Source: Microvirga sp. 17 mud 1-3 (GTDB taxonomy: Bacteria; Pseudomonadota; Alphaproteobacteria; Rhizobiales; Beijerinckiaceae). Taken from it: DNA of 64,000 bases. The notes below the pieces were generated by a model. It made no database searches. It was not told the DNA's origin and saw nothing but the letters and a program-made list of their open reading frames with translations. The DNA lies in the NCBI RefSeq assembly GCF_003151255.1, contig NZ_CP029481.1, forward strand, positions 3,286,001-3,350,000. Reading direction: 5' to 3'. Shown here piece after piece: positions 56,601 to 64,000 of this stretch (position 1 is the stretch's first letter; the number at the start of each line of letters is the position of its first letter). A program made the position numbers and the translations under genes.

Positions 56601-57710
56601 CACATAGCCGGCGGCAATTCCCGGTCCGCCGATGAGCAGTTCCCCCTGCACGCCGGGTGCCACGAGCCCCAGAGCCTCATCCACCACGTAACAGGTGTAG
56701 TTCGGGATAGGGTGGCCGATGGTAACGGGATCGCCGGCTTTCAGCTCCGCCATGGTGGCGACTACCGTCGCCTCCGTAGGACCGTAGCTGTTGAAGAGAC
56801 GTCGGCCGTTCGCCGCAAAGCGCGCGACGAGTGCAGGCGGACAGGCCTCGCCGCCAAGGATCACCAGGCGCAGCGAAGGAAGTTCGTCTCCGAGCATGGA
56901 TAGCAGCGTCGGAACGGTGTCGATGACCGTCACGCCGGCGTCCCGCATGGTGCGCGCCAGAGCCTCTGTGTCGCTCAAGAGCTCCTGCCGCGCCACCCAG
57001 AGACTGGCACCTGCCATATACGGCACCCAGATCTCTTCCATCGAAAGGTCGAAGGCTACGGAGCAGCCCTGGAATACGACGTCGTCCCCATGGATGCCGT
57101 AAACGGCGTTCGAAGCTCTCAGGTAGTGGCAGATATTGCGATGGGTGACCGCAATCCCCTTCGGCTTTCCCGTGGAGCCAGACGTATAGATCACATAGGC
57201 GGTATGATCGGGCGTGAGGCCTCGGCTCCGGGCATCCGGCAAAGGCCCTTCGGCCCTTGATGAGAGAGTATGCGGCGCGAAGGCGGCGATCCCAAGGGAT
57301 GCAACACGTGGCTCCCATCCGTCCGCAACGAGGATGCCCTTGGCGCCGACATCCAGCAGGCATGCGCCGATCCGCTCCACGGGGGCCTCGGAGTCGAAGG
57401 GTAGCCACGCGGCCCCGGCCTTCGTGATGGCAATCTGTGCGATGAGGAGGTCGGATCCCCGCGGCATCCAGAGCCCTACAACGTCGCCGGGCCCTATGCC
57501 GGCCGCAGCGAGGCCGCCGGCCATGGCATCGGCTCGTTTGTTCAGCTCGCGATAGGAGAGACGAACCTCACCGTCGATGACGGCCAGCTTGCCAGGGGCA
57601 CTTTGCACCGAGGCCTCGAAGATCTCGGACAGGACCTCGTCACGCAGGAATTCTGGGCGAGCGGGGCCGCGAAGGGGATTAAACATGGGAGCAACGTTTT
57701 GGTGTTTCAA
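53679..57710 (-). CDS. Pls/PosA-type NRPS-like synthetase (A-T domains plus membrane/beta-helix modules)
   Basis: Large membrane enzyme, 1343 residues. The adenylation domain (about 1-515) has YTSGSTGKPKG near 175, FDLSMEEIW, FNSYGPTEATV, YRSGDAVAIDENGR and GKVDRKA near 507. A carrier domain with the phosphopantetheine Ser in LGGHSLL lies near 560. There is no condensation or thioesterase domain. Three membrane segments blocks (about 630-700, 875-940, 1120-1173) alternate with three left-handed beta-helix modules, each ending in W-x-GSP. This is the layout known from epsilon-poly-lysine synthetase. The start is TTG 57710 overlapping the PPTase TGA, or ATG 57686. Product unknown. Confidence 0.87.
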   Translation of the reverse strand: MKHQNVAPMFNPLRGPARPEFLRDEVLSEIFEASVQSAPGKLAVIDGEVRLSYRELNKRADAMAGGLAAAGIGPGDVVGLWMPRGSDLLIAQIAITKAGAAWLPFDSEAPVERIGACLLDVGAKGILVADGWEPRVASLGIAAFAPHTLSSRAEGPLPDARSRGLTPDHTAYVIYTSGSTGKPKGIAVTHRNICHYLRASNAVYGIHGDDVVFQGCSVAFDLSMEEIWVPYMAGASLWVARQELLSDTEALARTMRDAGVTVIDTVPTLLSMLGDELPSLRLVILGGEACPPALVARFAANGRRLFNSYGPTEATVVATMAELKAGDPVTIGHPIPNYTCYVVDEALGLVAPGVQGELLIGGPGIAAGYVGRTDLTAEKFIPNPFDSDGSDPVLYRSGDAVAIDENGRIVFQGRIDDQVKIRGFRVELGEIESVLASFPGISQAAVILRQDDGIDRLVAFLLPQRGIQPDPTQLRLALHERLPAYMVPAHFETVADLPRLAASGKVDRKALKACALTAPIVALDQDEPATKTEAALLAASKRVFPNQAVPLEADFFLDLGGHSLLAARFVSFVRESRHLSSITLQDVYTGRSLRKIAERLDARLVDEEAGASVTGFDPPPLLRRILCGMAQAAALPLLLTLMSAPWLCIFISYTLITGDDASIVLDTALIFVAYMMVNVFTTFFAVGAKWLIIGRIKPGRYPLWGVYYYRLWLVQRLLSLVHMKWFQGSPAIRIYLRLLGAKVGKEALIAEIDAGAFDLVTIGDHASIGGKVTISNARVVGNELIIGPVEIGRDVSIGSSCVIEDDVTIGEGAELADLSALPAGTKVGAWEAWRGSPGRKVADVDPSHLPRPAEAGPIRRMSLTAFFIAMLVIAPPIALIPIVPAFHLMEMVDTVINPIIGIHYLYYMPLLAMPAAAIMIFATVLLIAAIRWIILPRLKAGVYSVYSGLYARKWVVSLATEVMLDVLSSLFATVYMRAWYRLMGAKIGKGSEISTNLAGRFDLIDLGDQNFIADDVVLGDEEMRRGWMTLGTVKTGSRVFIGNDAVVPPGYAIENGALIGVKSKPPEGGNVGADETWFGSPPIQLPVRQRFNAAVADTYEPPRRLKIVRALFEGFNITLPTALFITFATMAMEVLAPSVLQKHWGTAFVLCVVASVVIAVGQLLTAAAYKWLWMGTYKPTMRPMWSWWALRTEAVAVMYWGMAGKGILDHFRGTPFLPWALRLFGTKTGKGIYMDSTDITEFDCVTIGDYAAINANACLQTHLYEDRLMKVGRVHVGAGVSVGSGSTVLYDTELGAFSKLGPLTLVMKGEAIPAGSEWYGSPAQARSRNVAERTSQPERLEIA

Positions 57711-58468
57711 AGGCTAAGTTCCATAGAGCGTCCGGCGAACTGGTCCGTCCGCATGGGAATGTTCGGAACCGGTGGGCCGCGCCAACACGCGGGAGCTTCC
57801 GCGATTTGGGAAAGGGCAACAGACTCATAGGTCGCAAGAGAGAGCACATGATGTTCATCGAGCCGGATCTGGCGAACGAAAGCATCATGGATTGGCGCCC
57901 TCGCGGCTCGCGATGGTGCAACCCGAAAAATGCCCTCGCCGATTTGACGAGCTGCCATGTGTCCTGGATCGACCATGACGTCGCCTGTCAGCTTCAGCGA
58001 GGCTTCCTTGATCGACCAGAGCATGGTTTCGGCCCGATCCCTCCTCTCAGCTAGGTAAGGCAGGAGGCGCAGATCCTCCTCGGACACGGCAATCGAAACA
58101 GGCCTGGTCGCATCGTGACTCCGGGGTAGGACCTCGACATCCACCCCCACCTCCCGCTCACGGGACACGGCAACCACGATATAATCACCCGCATGGCTCA
58201 TGTTGAAATGGGGGCCACCGCGGCAAACGGGCTTCCCACTCGGTGAAGCCTCGATCGTGAGATCCTGGGGCGCCTGCCCGGCCTCGGCCGCAAGGGCCAG
58301 GCGCAGAAAGCCATGCGAGAGCCCGTATGACAGCCGGTCCTCTTCGCGCCTCAGGCGGCTCATGCGTTCGCGCTCGGCCGCGCCGGCTCCATGCTCGAAG
58401 GCGGCAAGGCAGGACAAACGCGCCTGCTCGGTCAGAGACCCGAGAGCAAGGATGGAAAGCGAGATCAT
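57707..58468 (-). CDS. 4'-phosphopantetheinyl transferase (Sfp type)
   Basis: Transfers phosphopantetheine from CoA to the Ser of a carrier domain. The 253 residues contain RREEDRLSYGLSHGFLR, FNMSHAGDYIVVAVS, GVDVE (metal-binding Asp and Glu) and WSIKEASLKLTG, the full Sfp set. Its TGA overlaps the TTG start candidate of the synthetase gene by 4 bases. This is strong evidence that it activates that carrier domain. It starts at ATG 58468. Confidence 0.92.
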   Translation of the reverse strand: MISLSILALGSLTEQARLSCLAAFEHGAGAAERERMSRLRREEDRLSYGLSHGFLRLALAAEAGQAPQDLTIEASPSGKPVCRGGPHFNMSHAGDYIVVAVSREREVGVDVEVLPRSHDATRPVSIAVSEEDLRLLPYLAERRDRAETMLWSIKEASLKLTGDVMVDPGHMAARQIGEGIFRVAPSRAARAPIHDAFVRQIRLDEHHVLSLATYESVALSQIAEAPACWRGPPVPNIPMRTDQFAGRSMELSL

Positions 58469-58526
58469 GGCCGAACCGCCACTTCCTCAACGATATATGG
58501 AAGCAAACCCGAACGTAGACCTACCA

Positions 58527-58667
58527 TCATGAAGGAGTGATGAACGCAACTGCGACGAAAGACGCGCCCAAAGCTAAGAAAAGGCAGGAACCGAGCCAAA
58601 TCCGAATGATTTCAAGGTCAGGCGGGGATTTCGGTCTCACCGGGATATCTGGGCGATAATGACGCAT
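58527..58667 (-). CDS. possible 46-residue single-span membrane protein
   Basis: A short frame from ATG 58667 encodes a polar N-terminus (MRHYRPDIPVRPKSPPDLE) and one hydrophobic helix (IWLGSCLFLALGASFVAVAF) ending ITPS. It stands 58 bases upstream of the PPTase on the same strand. There is no clear ribosome-binding site, and an ATG at 58739 would extend it. I do not recognise it. Its place suggests it may belong to the synthetase operon, but it could be a chance frame. It fills part of the otherwise gene-free stretch 58469-58818, where I see nothing else. Confidence 0.35.
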   Translation of the reverse strand: MRHYRPDIPVRPKSPPDLEIIRIWLGSCLFLALGASFVAVAFITPS

Positions 58668-58818
58668 GCCCAAGGCCAGCTTCTTTCCTGACGCCGACGC
58701 CTGGAAGGATCTCGCTCTGAAGAGCCTGCACCGTGGCATGACGGCGGGAGGCCTCGCGAGTAAAGTCTTGGTCTAGGGGAGGGTTTCCCCTCGCCCAGGG
58801 GGCTGGTAATGCACCGCA

Positions 58819-59583
58819 ATGACATACAAAGTCGCCGCTCTTTATCAGTTTGCCCCTCTCCCCGATTTTCCGCAGATCAGGGAGCCGCTTTTCAGGCTAT
58901 GCGAAAGGCTCGGGCTGAAGGGGACCCTGCTCCTCGCCCATGAGGGCATCAACGGCACGGTCGCCGGCACAACTGATAGTATCGACTCTTTCATTCTGGA
59001 ACTGCGCGACGGTCCCTTGTTCAGCGGACTCCTCAACAATCTCGAGTTGAAATTCTCACAGGCGGAGGCAATGCCCTTCGGGCGCCTCAAGGTCAGGCTC
59101 AAGAAGGAAATCGTCACGATCGGAGACCCGACCGTAGATCCCACGCAAGTCGTCGGCACCTATGTGTCAGCCTCCGACTGGAACCGGCTCCTGGAGGATC
59201 CTGAAGTGATCCTGATCGATACCCGTAACGACTTTGAGGTCGCGATGGGCACATTCGAGGGGGCCGTCGATCCCCGGCTCCCACGCTTCAGTGCATTCCG
59301 CGACTTCGTCGAGAGGAACCTCGACCCTGAACGGCATAAGAAAGTTGCAATGTTCTGCACAGGCGGCATTCGGTGCGAGAAAGCCAGCGCCTTCATGCGC
59401 GCTCAAGGCTTCGAAGAGGTCTATCACCTCAAAGGCGGCATCCTGAAATATCTGGAGGAGATCCCGGAAGCCGAAAGCCGGTGGCGAGGCGCCTGTTTCG
59501 TCTTCGACGAGCGTATTGGCCTCGGGCACGGCCTTGTCGAAATGCCATCCGCGGCCCCTCAGGATACGGAAGCCGACCGGTGA
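58819..59583 (+). CDS. trhO: tRNA uridine 5-oxyacetic/5-hydroxy modification protein TrhO (rhodanese family)
   Basis: Oxygen-dependent hydroxylation of U34 in tRNA (YceA/TrhO family). The 254 residues have an N-terminal acylphosphatase-like part ([15 protein letters not shown] near 38) and a rhodanese domain with [23 protein letters not shown] near 130 and the active-site loop [15 protein letters not shown], catalytic Cys in GGIRC. [12 protein letters not shown] near the end is seen as [17 protein letters not shown]. Stop overlaps the slyX GTG start. Confidence 0.9.
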   Translation: MTYKVAALYQFAPLPDFPQIREPLFRLCERLGLKGTLLLAHEGINGTVAGTTDSIDSFILELRDGPLFSGLLNNLELKFSQAEAMPFGRLKVRLKKEIVTIGDPTVDPTQVVGTYVSASDWNRLLEDPEVILIDTRNDFEVAMGTFEGAVDPRLPRFSAFRDFVERNLDPERHKKVAMFCTGGIRCEKASAFMRAQGFEEVYHLKGGILKYLEEIPEAESRWRGACFVFDERIGLGHGLVEMPSAAPQDTEADR

Positions 59584-59801
59584 GCGACACGAGCGATCCC
59601 CATTCCCGCATCGATGCCCTGGAGATCCGCATCGCCTATCAGGATCAGGCCCTCGATGACCTCAACCAGACCGTACTGGCGCAGTGGAAGCAGATCGACA
59701 GCCTCACCCGGCAGATCGCGAACCTTATCGACCGGGTCAAGGAGGCGGAGGAGAAGGTCGGTGCTCCTCCCAGAACCGAACCACCCCCTCCCCATTATTG
59801 A
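59580..59801 (+). CDS. slyX: SlyX family protein
   Basis: A 73-residue coiled-coil protein of unknown function. [21 protein letters not shown] and the heptad run to [10 protein letters not shown] match SlyX. It ends in the Pro-rich EPPPPHY tail, also typical of the family. Start is GTG 59580, sharing bases with the trhO TGA (GTGA), so it is translated by coupling. Longer in-frame codons upstream lie inside trhO and are not used. Confidence 0.8.
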   Translation: MSDTSDPHSRIDALEIRIAYQDQALDDLNQTVLAQWKQIDSLTRQIANLIDRVKEAEEKVGAPPRTEPPPPHY

Positions 59802-59868
59802 CACGTGAAGGCAGTTCGGACGACCACGGCCGCACATCTGAGGAATCGCCCGCTGGCTGGAGACCGTC

Positions 59869-60318
59869 ATGAACCTATCGATCCTGCTCCCCTTCCTAGG
59901 CATCGTTGCCGGTGGCGCCATGCTGGCCGCGCAGGCTCCCGTCAACGCCGCACTCGCGAGGGTGCTAGGCGATCCGCTGCAGGCGGCCTGCCTCTCATTC
60001 GGGATCGGGTTCCTGGTTCTTTGCATCATCAGCGTGGCACGGGGTGAATGGCCAGCGGGCTCTGTTCTGGCCGCTGCACCCTGGTGGTCCTGGCTGGGCG
60101 GCGTGCTCGGCGCTTTCTATGTCGCGGTCGTCATCTGGGGCGTTCCTCAGCTCGGGGCCGTGAGCACCATCGCGGCCCTCGTTTTCGGACAGCTGATTGC
60201 CGCCCTCGTGCTGGATGCAATTGGCGCGTTCGGTCTCCCCGTTCACGCCATATCATGGCAACGCCTGCTTGCGGCAGCCCTGATCTTTGCAGGATTGGTT
60301 CTGTCCCGCTCTGGCTGA
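59869..60318 (+). CDS. DMT-superfamily small transporter (DUF606/YdcZ type)
   Basis: A 149-residue membrane protein with five hydrophobic spans: ILLPFLGIVAGGAMLAAQAP, LSFGIGFLVLCIISVA, WLGGVLGAFYVAVVIWGVP, IAALVFGQLIAALVLDAIGAF and LLAAALIFAGLVLS. APVNAALARVLG and LGAVSTIAALVFGQL are the conserved DUF606 blocks. Substrate unknown. It is a half-size DMT and probably acts as a dimer. It follows slyX after 67 bases. Confidence 0.85.
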   Translation: MNLSILLPFLGIVAGGAMLAAQAPVNAALARVLGDPLQAACLSFGIGFLVLCIISVARGEWPAGSVLAAAPWWSWLGGVLGAFYVAVVIWGVPQLGAVSTIAALVFGQLIAALVLDAIGAFGLPVHAISWQRLLAAALIFAGLVLSRSG

Positions 60319-60352
60319 GCGCTCCTGCGATGTATGCCAGCGAATATGCCTC

Positions 60353-61750
60353 TCAGATGTGGAGGCCGTGGCCGAGAGCCTTGAGAGCTGCTTCCTGGAA
60401 GCCTTCCCCTTGTGTGGGATGCGCATGAACGGTCCCGGCAATGTCCTCCAGGCGGGCTCCCATCTCGAGCGCCAGAGCGAATGCGGTGGCGAGCTCCGAT
60501 ACACCCTGGCCAACGGCCTGGATGCCGAGTACGAGGTGATTGTCCGCCCGGGCGATCACGCGCACAAAACCCTGCTCGCCAAGTTTTGTCATGGCACGTC
60601 CGTTCGCCGTGAACGGGAAATGTCCCGTTATGAACTCATGCTGCCCCGCGCGCGCCTCCTCAGGACTCATGCCGACCGAGACGATCTCCGGATCGGTGAA
60701 GCAGACAGCCGGCATGGCCCGTTTGTCCCATATGCGTTGATGTCCGGCGATAATTTCCGCAACCATTTCCCCCTGAGCCATGGCGCGGTGAGCCAGCATA
60801 GGTTCTCCCGTCACATCCCCGATGGCATAGATCCCCCGCATGGATGTACGACACCTGTCATCGATCCGGATGAAGCGCCCATCCAGGTCGAGGACGAGCT
60901 CCTCCATTCCCCATCCTTCCGTTGCAGGCCGCCTTCCGACAGTCACAAGAACCTTGTCCGCTGGAAGCCGGTCTTCGCTGCCCTCTGTTGTCCGAACGAT
61001 TAGATCTCCGGCCTTCACGTCGAACCCCGCAGCAGAGGTACCGATCATGACCTTGATTCCGAGTTCCTGCAGTCGTTTGGAGACAGGCTGCGTCAGCTCC
61101 GCATCGTATTGGGGCAGGATCCGCGCCTGCGCCTCGACTACCGTCACTTGCGAACCCAGCTTGGCGAATGCCGTACCCAATTCAAGGCCGATATAGCCAC
61201 CGCCGATCACGACGAGACGCTCCGGCACTTCCGTGAGGGACAAGGCCTCCTTAGAGGAGAGGATGGGTCCGCCAAAGGGCAGGATCGGCAGCTCGACAGG
61301 AGCGGAACCTGTTGCAATCACCACATTCTCGGCCCGGATGACCTGCAGGCCCGTCTCGGTCTCGACGGCAATCGTTTTCCCATCGCGAAACGTCGCCCAA
61401 CCTTGAACGATCTTCACCTTGGCCTTCTTGAGGAGGGTCGAAACGCCGCCGTTAAGCCGTCCGACAATGCCATCCTTCCAGGCCATCGTTCTGGCAAGGT
61501 CAAGAGCAGGTTTGGACACTGAGATGCCAAGGGGGGACGAATTCTCCGACCATTGAACGACCCGGTCGTACTCCTCAGCAGCATGGATCAGTGCCTTGGA
61601 CGGAATGCACCCGATATTGAGGCACGTGCCGCCCGGCTTGCCGGCCTCGACGATGACGGTATCAATCCCCAGCTGGCCCGCCCGAATGGCGCAGACATAA
61701 CCACCCGGCCCTGCACCAATGACCAGCAGCTTGCAGGAAATATCCTTCAT
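60353..61750 (-). CDS. lpdA: dihydrolipoyl dehydrogenase (E3) of the branched-chain complex
   Basis: Re-oxidises dihydrolipoamide with NAD. The 465 residues have the FAD site [19 protein letters not shown], the redox-active disulfide [15 protein letters not shown], the NAD site [26 protein letters not shown] and a C-terminal [19 protein letters not shown] with the active His-Glu pair. It is the last gene of the complex, 4 bases after the E2 stop. Such a copy is often called LpdV; whether it also serves other complexes is not known. Confidence 0.92.
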   Translation of the reverse strand: MKDISCKLLVIGAGPGGYVCAIRAGQLGIDTVIVEAGKPGGTCLNIGCIPSKALIHAAEEYDRVVQWSENSSPLGISVSKPALDLARTMAWKDGIVGRLNGGVSTLLKKAKVKIVQGWATFRDGKTIAVETETGLQVIRAENVVIATGSAPVELPILPFGGPILSSKEALSLTEVPERLVVIGGGYIGLELGTAFAKLGSQVTVVEAQARILPQYDAELTQPVSKRLQELGIKVMIGTSAAGFDVKAGDLIVRTTEGSEDRLPADKVLVTVGRRPATEGWGMEELVLDLDGRFIRIDDRCRTSMRGIYAIGDVTGEPMLAHRAMAQGEMVAEIIAGHQRIWDKRAMPAVCFTDPEIVSVGMSPEEARAGQHEFITGHFPFTANGRAMTKLGEQGFVRVIARADNHLVLGIQAVGQGVSELATAFALALEMGARLEDIAGTVHAHPTQGEGFQEAALKALGHGLHI

Positions 61751-61754
61751 CAGC

Positions 61755-63074
61755 TCAGCCTTCCATGAAGATCAACGCCGGCGTTTCCAAAAGCGACTTG
61801 ATGCGCTGGATGAAGACGGCCGCGTCCCAGCCATCGACAACCCTGTGGTCGAAGCTGGAAGAGAGATTCATCATCTTTCGGGGAATGAAGGACGACCCGT
61901 CCCAAGCAGGTCTGACCGCCATTTTGTTGACGCCGATAATGGCGACCTCTGGATGATTGATCACAGGCGTGGTTGCAATGCCGCCCATGGCGCCCAGGGA
62001 CGTGATGGTGATGGTGGATCCGGTCAGGTCCTCACGTGTCGCAGTTCCGGCCTTCGCCTCATCCGACAGACGGTTGAGCTCAGCACCGCAGCTCCAGAGG
62101 TCCCGCGCCTCCACGTGCTTGACGACGGGAACGACAAGCCCCGCACTCGTCTGGGCTGCAATGCCGATATGGATGCCGCCATGCTGCCGGACAATCCCCG
62201 CCTCATCGTCATAGTGCGCGTTCAAGTGCGGCTGTTCGGCAATGGCCTTGACCATGGCGCGCATGAGAAACGGCAGAATGGTCAGTTTCGGCTGATCCTG
62301 CCGCCGTAGTTGGTTCAGGGCTGCCCGCAGATCCTCCAGCGCCGTCATATCGACCTCTTCCACATAGGTGATATGCGGAATGCGCGACTTCGAGAGTGCC
62401 ATCTTCTCGGCAATCCTGCGCCGCAGCCCGATTACCTTGACTTCTTGAACGGACGTATTCGGAACAAGCCCATACCCCTTCGACGACTGACGCCCGTGAG
62501 CGATGAAGTCATCGATATCCTCATGCGTGATCCTGCCGGCTGGACCCGAGCCCGGCACTTGGCGAAGGTCGACACCAGCATCCCGTGCCCGCTGCCTCAC
62601 AGAAGGAGACGCCAGGGGCTTTTCCCCTTCGGCCCGAACTGTTGACAGCTTGGGCTCTCGATCCGAAGGGCGCGGCGGCGGGGGATTTTCCTCTCGCGGC
62701 AGCTGCCTCGGATGTTCTGCAGCCCTGTCTGCCTGCACTGGTTTCGATGCACTCTGCAAGGCCTCAGGCGTCACCGAAGGCGGCCCTTCATGCTGCGCTT
62801 CCTGCGGTCGTGTCGCCGGGGCATTTCCTTCGCCCTCGATCTCCAGTCGGATCAGGGGTGAGCCGATCGCCACGACATCACCGACCTCGGCGCCAAGCCA
62901 CAGGATTTTTCCCTCGACCGGAGATGGAATTTCGACGGTTGCCTTATCGGTCATGACGGCCGCGAGAACAGCATCCTCCCGGACCAGATCACCGACCTTG
63001 ACGTGCCACTCCACCAGCTCCGCCTCGGCGATCCCTTCACCCACATCCGGCATTTTGATGACGTGCTCGCCCAT
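61755..63074 (-). CDS. bkdB: branched-chain 2-oxoacid dehydrogenase E2 (dihydrolipoyl acyltransferase)
   Basis: Core acyltransferase, 439 residues. An N-terminal lipoyl domain (about 1-80) has the modified Lys in [12 protein letters not shown] Pro/Glu-rich linker is followed by a peripheral-subunit-binding domain near 150-185 ([18 protein letters not shown]). The catalytic domain contains [15 protein letters not shown] and ends in the active-site [16 protein letters not shown] use ATG 63074, one base past the E1 beta stop. Domain make-up with one lipoyl domain fits BCKDH rather than pyruvate dehydrogenase E2 (inference). Confidence 0.9.
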   Translation of the reverse strand: MGEHVIKMPDVGEGIAEAELVEWHVKVGDLVREDAVLAAVMTDKATVEIPSPVEGKILWLGAEVGDVVAIGSPLIRLEIEGEGNAPATRPQEAQHEGPPSVTPEALQSASKPVQADRAAEHPRQLPREENPPPPRPSDREPKLSTVRAEGEKPLASPSVRQRARDAGVDLRQVPGSGPAGRITHEDIDDFIAHGRQSSKGYGLVPNTSVQEVKVIGLRRRIAEKMALSKSRIPHITYVEEVDMTALEDLRAALNQLRRQDQPKLTILPFLMRAMVKAIAEQPHLNAHYDDEAGIVRQHGGIHIGIAAQTSAGLVVPVVKHVEARDLWSCGAELNRLSDEAKAGTATREDLTGSTITITSLGAMGGIATTPVINHPEVAIIGVNKMAVRPAWDGSSFIPRKMMNLSSSFDHRVVDGWDAAVFIQRIKSLLETPALIFMEG

Positions 63075-63075
63075 C

Positions 63076-64000
63076 TCAGCCCTCCATCGTTTCAATCAGA
63101 GCACGCGCGACCCGAGCAGGTCCTGGGAAGTAGTCCCATTCTTGGGCGTGCGGGTAAGGCGTGTCCCACCCGGTCACACGCGCGATGGGTGCTTCCAGGT
63201 GATAGAAGCAAGCCTCCTGAACGAGAGCGGAGAGTTCGGCACCGAAACCTGATGTGAGTGTCGCCTCGTGGATGACAACGCACCGCCCAGTCTTCTTGAC
63301 GGACGCTACAATGGTGTCCATGTCCAAAGGCAGCAGGGTCCTCAGGTCGATGATCTCCGCATCAATATTCGTTTCGGATGCCGCTGCCTGAGCGACGAAC
63401 ACCATGGTTCCGTAAGCCAGAACCGTGACGGCCGTTCCCTCGCGCACCACCTTCGCCTTGCCCAGTGGAATCGTGAAGTGGCCGCTTGGCACCTCGCTGA
63501 GATCGTGCTTCGACCAGGGCGTCACCGGGCGATCATGATGTCCATCGAACGGCCCGTTGTAGAGGCGCTTCGGCTCCAGGAAGATGACGGGATCGGGGTC
63601 TTCAATCGCGGCGATCAGGAGGCCCTTGGCGTCGTAAGGATTGGAGGGAACGACGGTCTTCAGGCCTGAAACATGCGTGAAGAGAGCTTCAGGACTCTGG
63701 CTGTGGGTCTGCCCTCCAAAAATACCACCGCCTGTCGGCATGCGCACTACCATGGGACAGGTGAACTGGCCATTTGAACGATAGCGCAGCCGCGCAGCCT
63801 CGGAGACGATCTGATCGTAAGCCGGATACATGTAATCGGCGAACTGGATCTCGACGCAGGGCTTCAGGCCATAGGCCGCCATGCCGATAGCGGTGCCGAC
63901 AATCCCCGACTCGCTGATCGGCGTATCGAAGCAGCGTGTTTTGCCGTACTTCTGCTGCAACCCCTGCGTACAGCGAAACACGCCGCCGAAATAACCGACA
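63076..64000 (-). CDS. bkdA2: branched-chain 2-oxoacid dehydrogenase E1 component, beta subunit (N-terminus cut by window edge)
   Basis: Beta chain of the thiamine-diphosphate decarboxylase. The frame is open to the window edge, and the sequence before GTG 63981 reads VGYFGGVFRCTQGL, which is conserved E1 beta sequence, so the start lies outside. Seen are the family blocks RCFDTPISESGIVGTAIGMA, EIQFADYMYPAYDQIVSEA and, near the end, VVIHEATLTSGFGAELSALV. 308 codons are present. It is upstream of E2 and E3 in one operon. Confidence 0.92.
   Translation of the reverse strand, partial: VGYFGGVFRCTQGLQQKYGKTRCFDTPISESGIVGTAIGMAAYGLKPCVEIQFADYMYPAYDQIVSEAARLRYRSNGQFTCPMVVRMPTGGGIFGGQTHSQSPEALFTHVSGLKTVVPSNPYDAKGLLIAAIEDPDPVIFLEPKRLYNGPFDGHHDRPVTPWSKHDLSEVPSGHFTIPLGKAKVVREGTAVTVLAYGTMVFVAQAAASETNIDAEIIDLRTLLPLDMDTIVASVKKTGRCVVIHEATLTSGFGAELSALVQEACFYHLEAPIARVTGWDTPYPHAQEWDYFPGPARVARALIETMEG

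Overview
The window is 64 kb of GC-rich, densely coded chromosome from an alphaproteobacterium. It most resembles the Hyphomicrobiales (Rhizobiales), perhaps a Methylobacteriaceae genus such as Microvirga. This is inferred from the DUF1150-Hsp20 pair, the many solute-binding-protein ABC operons, the short overlapping operons with ATGA or GTGA junctions, and IF3 and TamAB sequences of alphaproteobacterial type. I see no rRNA, tRNA, CRISPR, prophage or insertion sequence. Both ends cut through genes: a purine nucleoside phosphorylase on the left and a branched-chain 2-oxoacid dehydrogenase E1 beta on the right.

Left part (1-16.9 kb). A minus-strand nucleoside uptake and salvage operon runs from a BMP-family binding protein through an ATPase, a VOC-fold protein and two permeases to cdd and punA. 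A plus-strand ThiF/MoeB-like activating enzyme follows. Then comes a translation block on the minus strand (infC, rpmI, rplT, pheS, pheT) carrying several RNA hairpins and an infC gene that probably starts at AUU. A GT4 glycosyltransferase lies upstream of infC, followed by an alpha/beta hydrolase, DUF1150, Hsp20 and argH.

Middle part (17-46 kb). A dipeptide ABC importer operon ends in an M19 dipeptidase. A polyamine-type ABC operon faces it on the minus strand. Next are a proline iminopeptidase, 3-hydroxybutyrate dehydrogenase, 5-oxoprolinase subunits PxpB and PxpC (no PxpA here), malate synthase G and a diguanylate cyclase with two tandem PAS-like repeats. A hexuronate catabolic island follows: uxaC, a four-gene ABC importer, uxuB and manD on one strand, and a GntR regulator with uxaA on the other, sharing one control region.

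Right part (46-64 kb). The tamA-tamB outer-membrane assembly pair and a LysR regulator are followed on the opposite strand by the most notable locus. This is a 1.34-kilo-residue NRPS-like enzyme with adenylation and carrier domains and three membrane/left-handed-beta-helix modules, the layout of poly(amino acid) synthetases of the Pls/PosA type. It overlaps a 4'-phosphopantetheinyl transferase gene, with a possible 46-residue single-span membrane protein upstream. The window closes with trhO, slyX, a small DMT transporter and the minus-strand genes for a branched-chain 2-oxoacid dehydrogenase complex (E1 beta, E2, E3).

At least three sites carry short palindromic repeats beginning with (G)TCATCCC. 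One of them has been read into the 3' end of a coding sequence.
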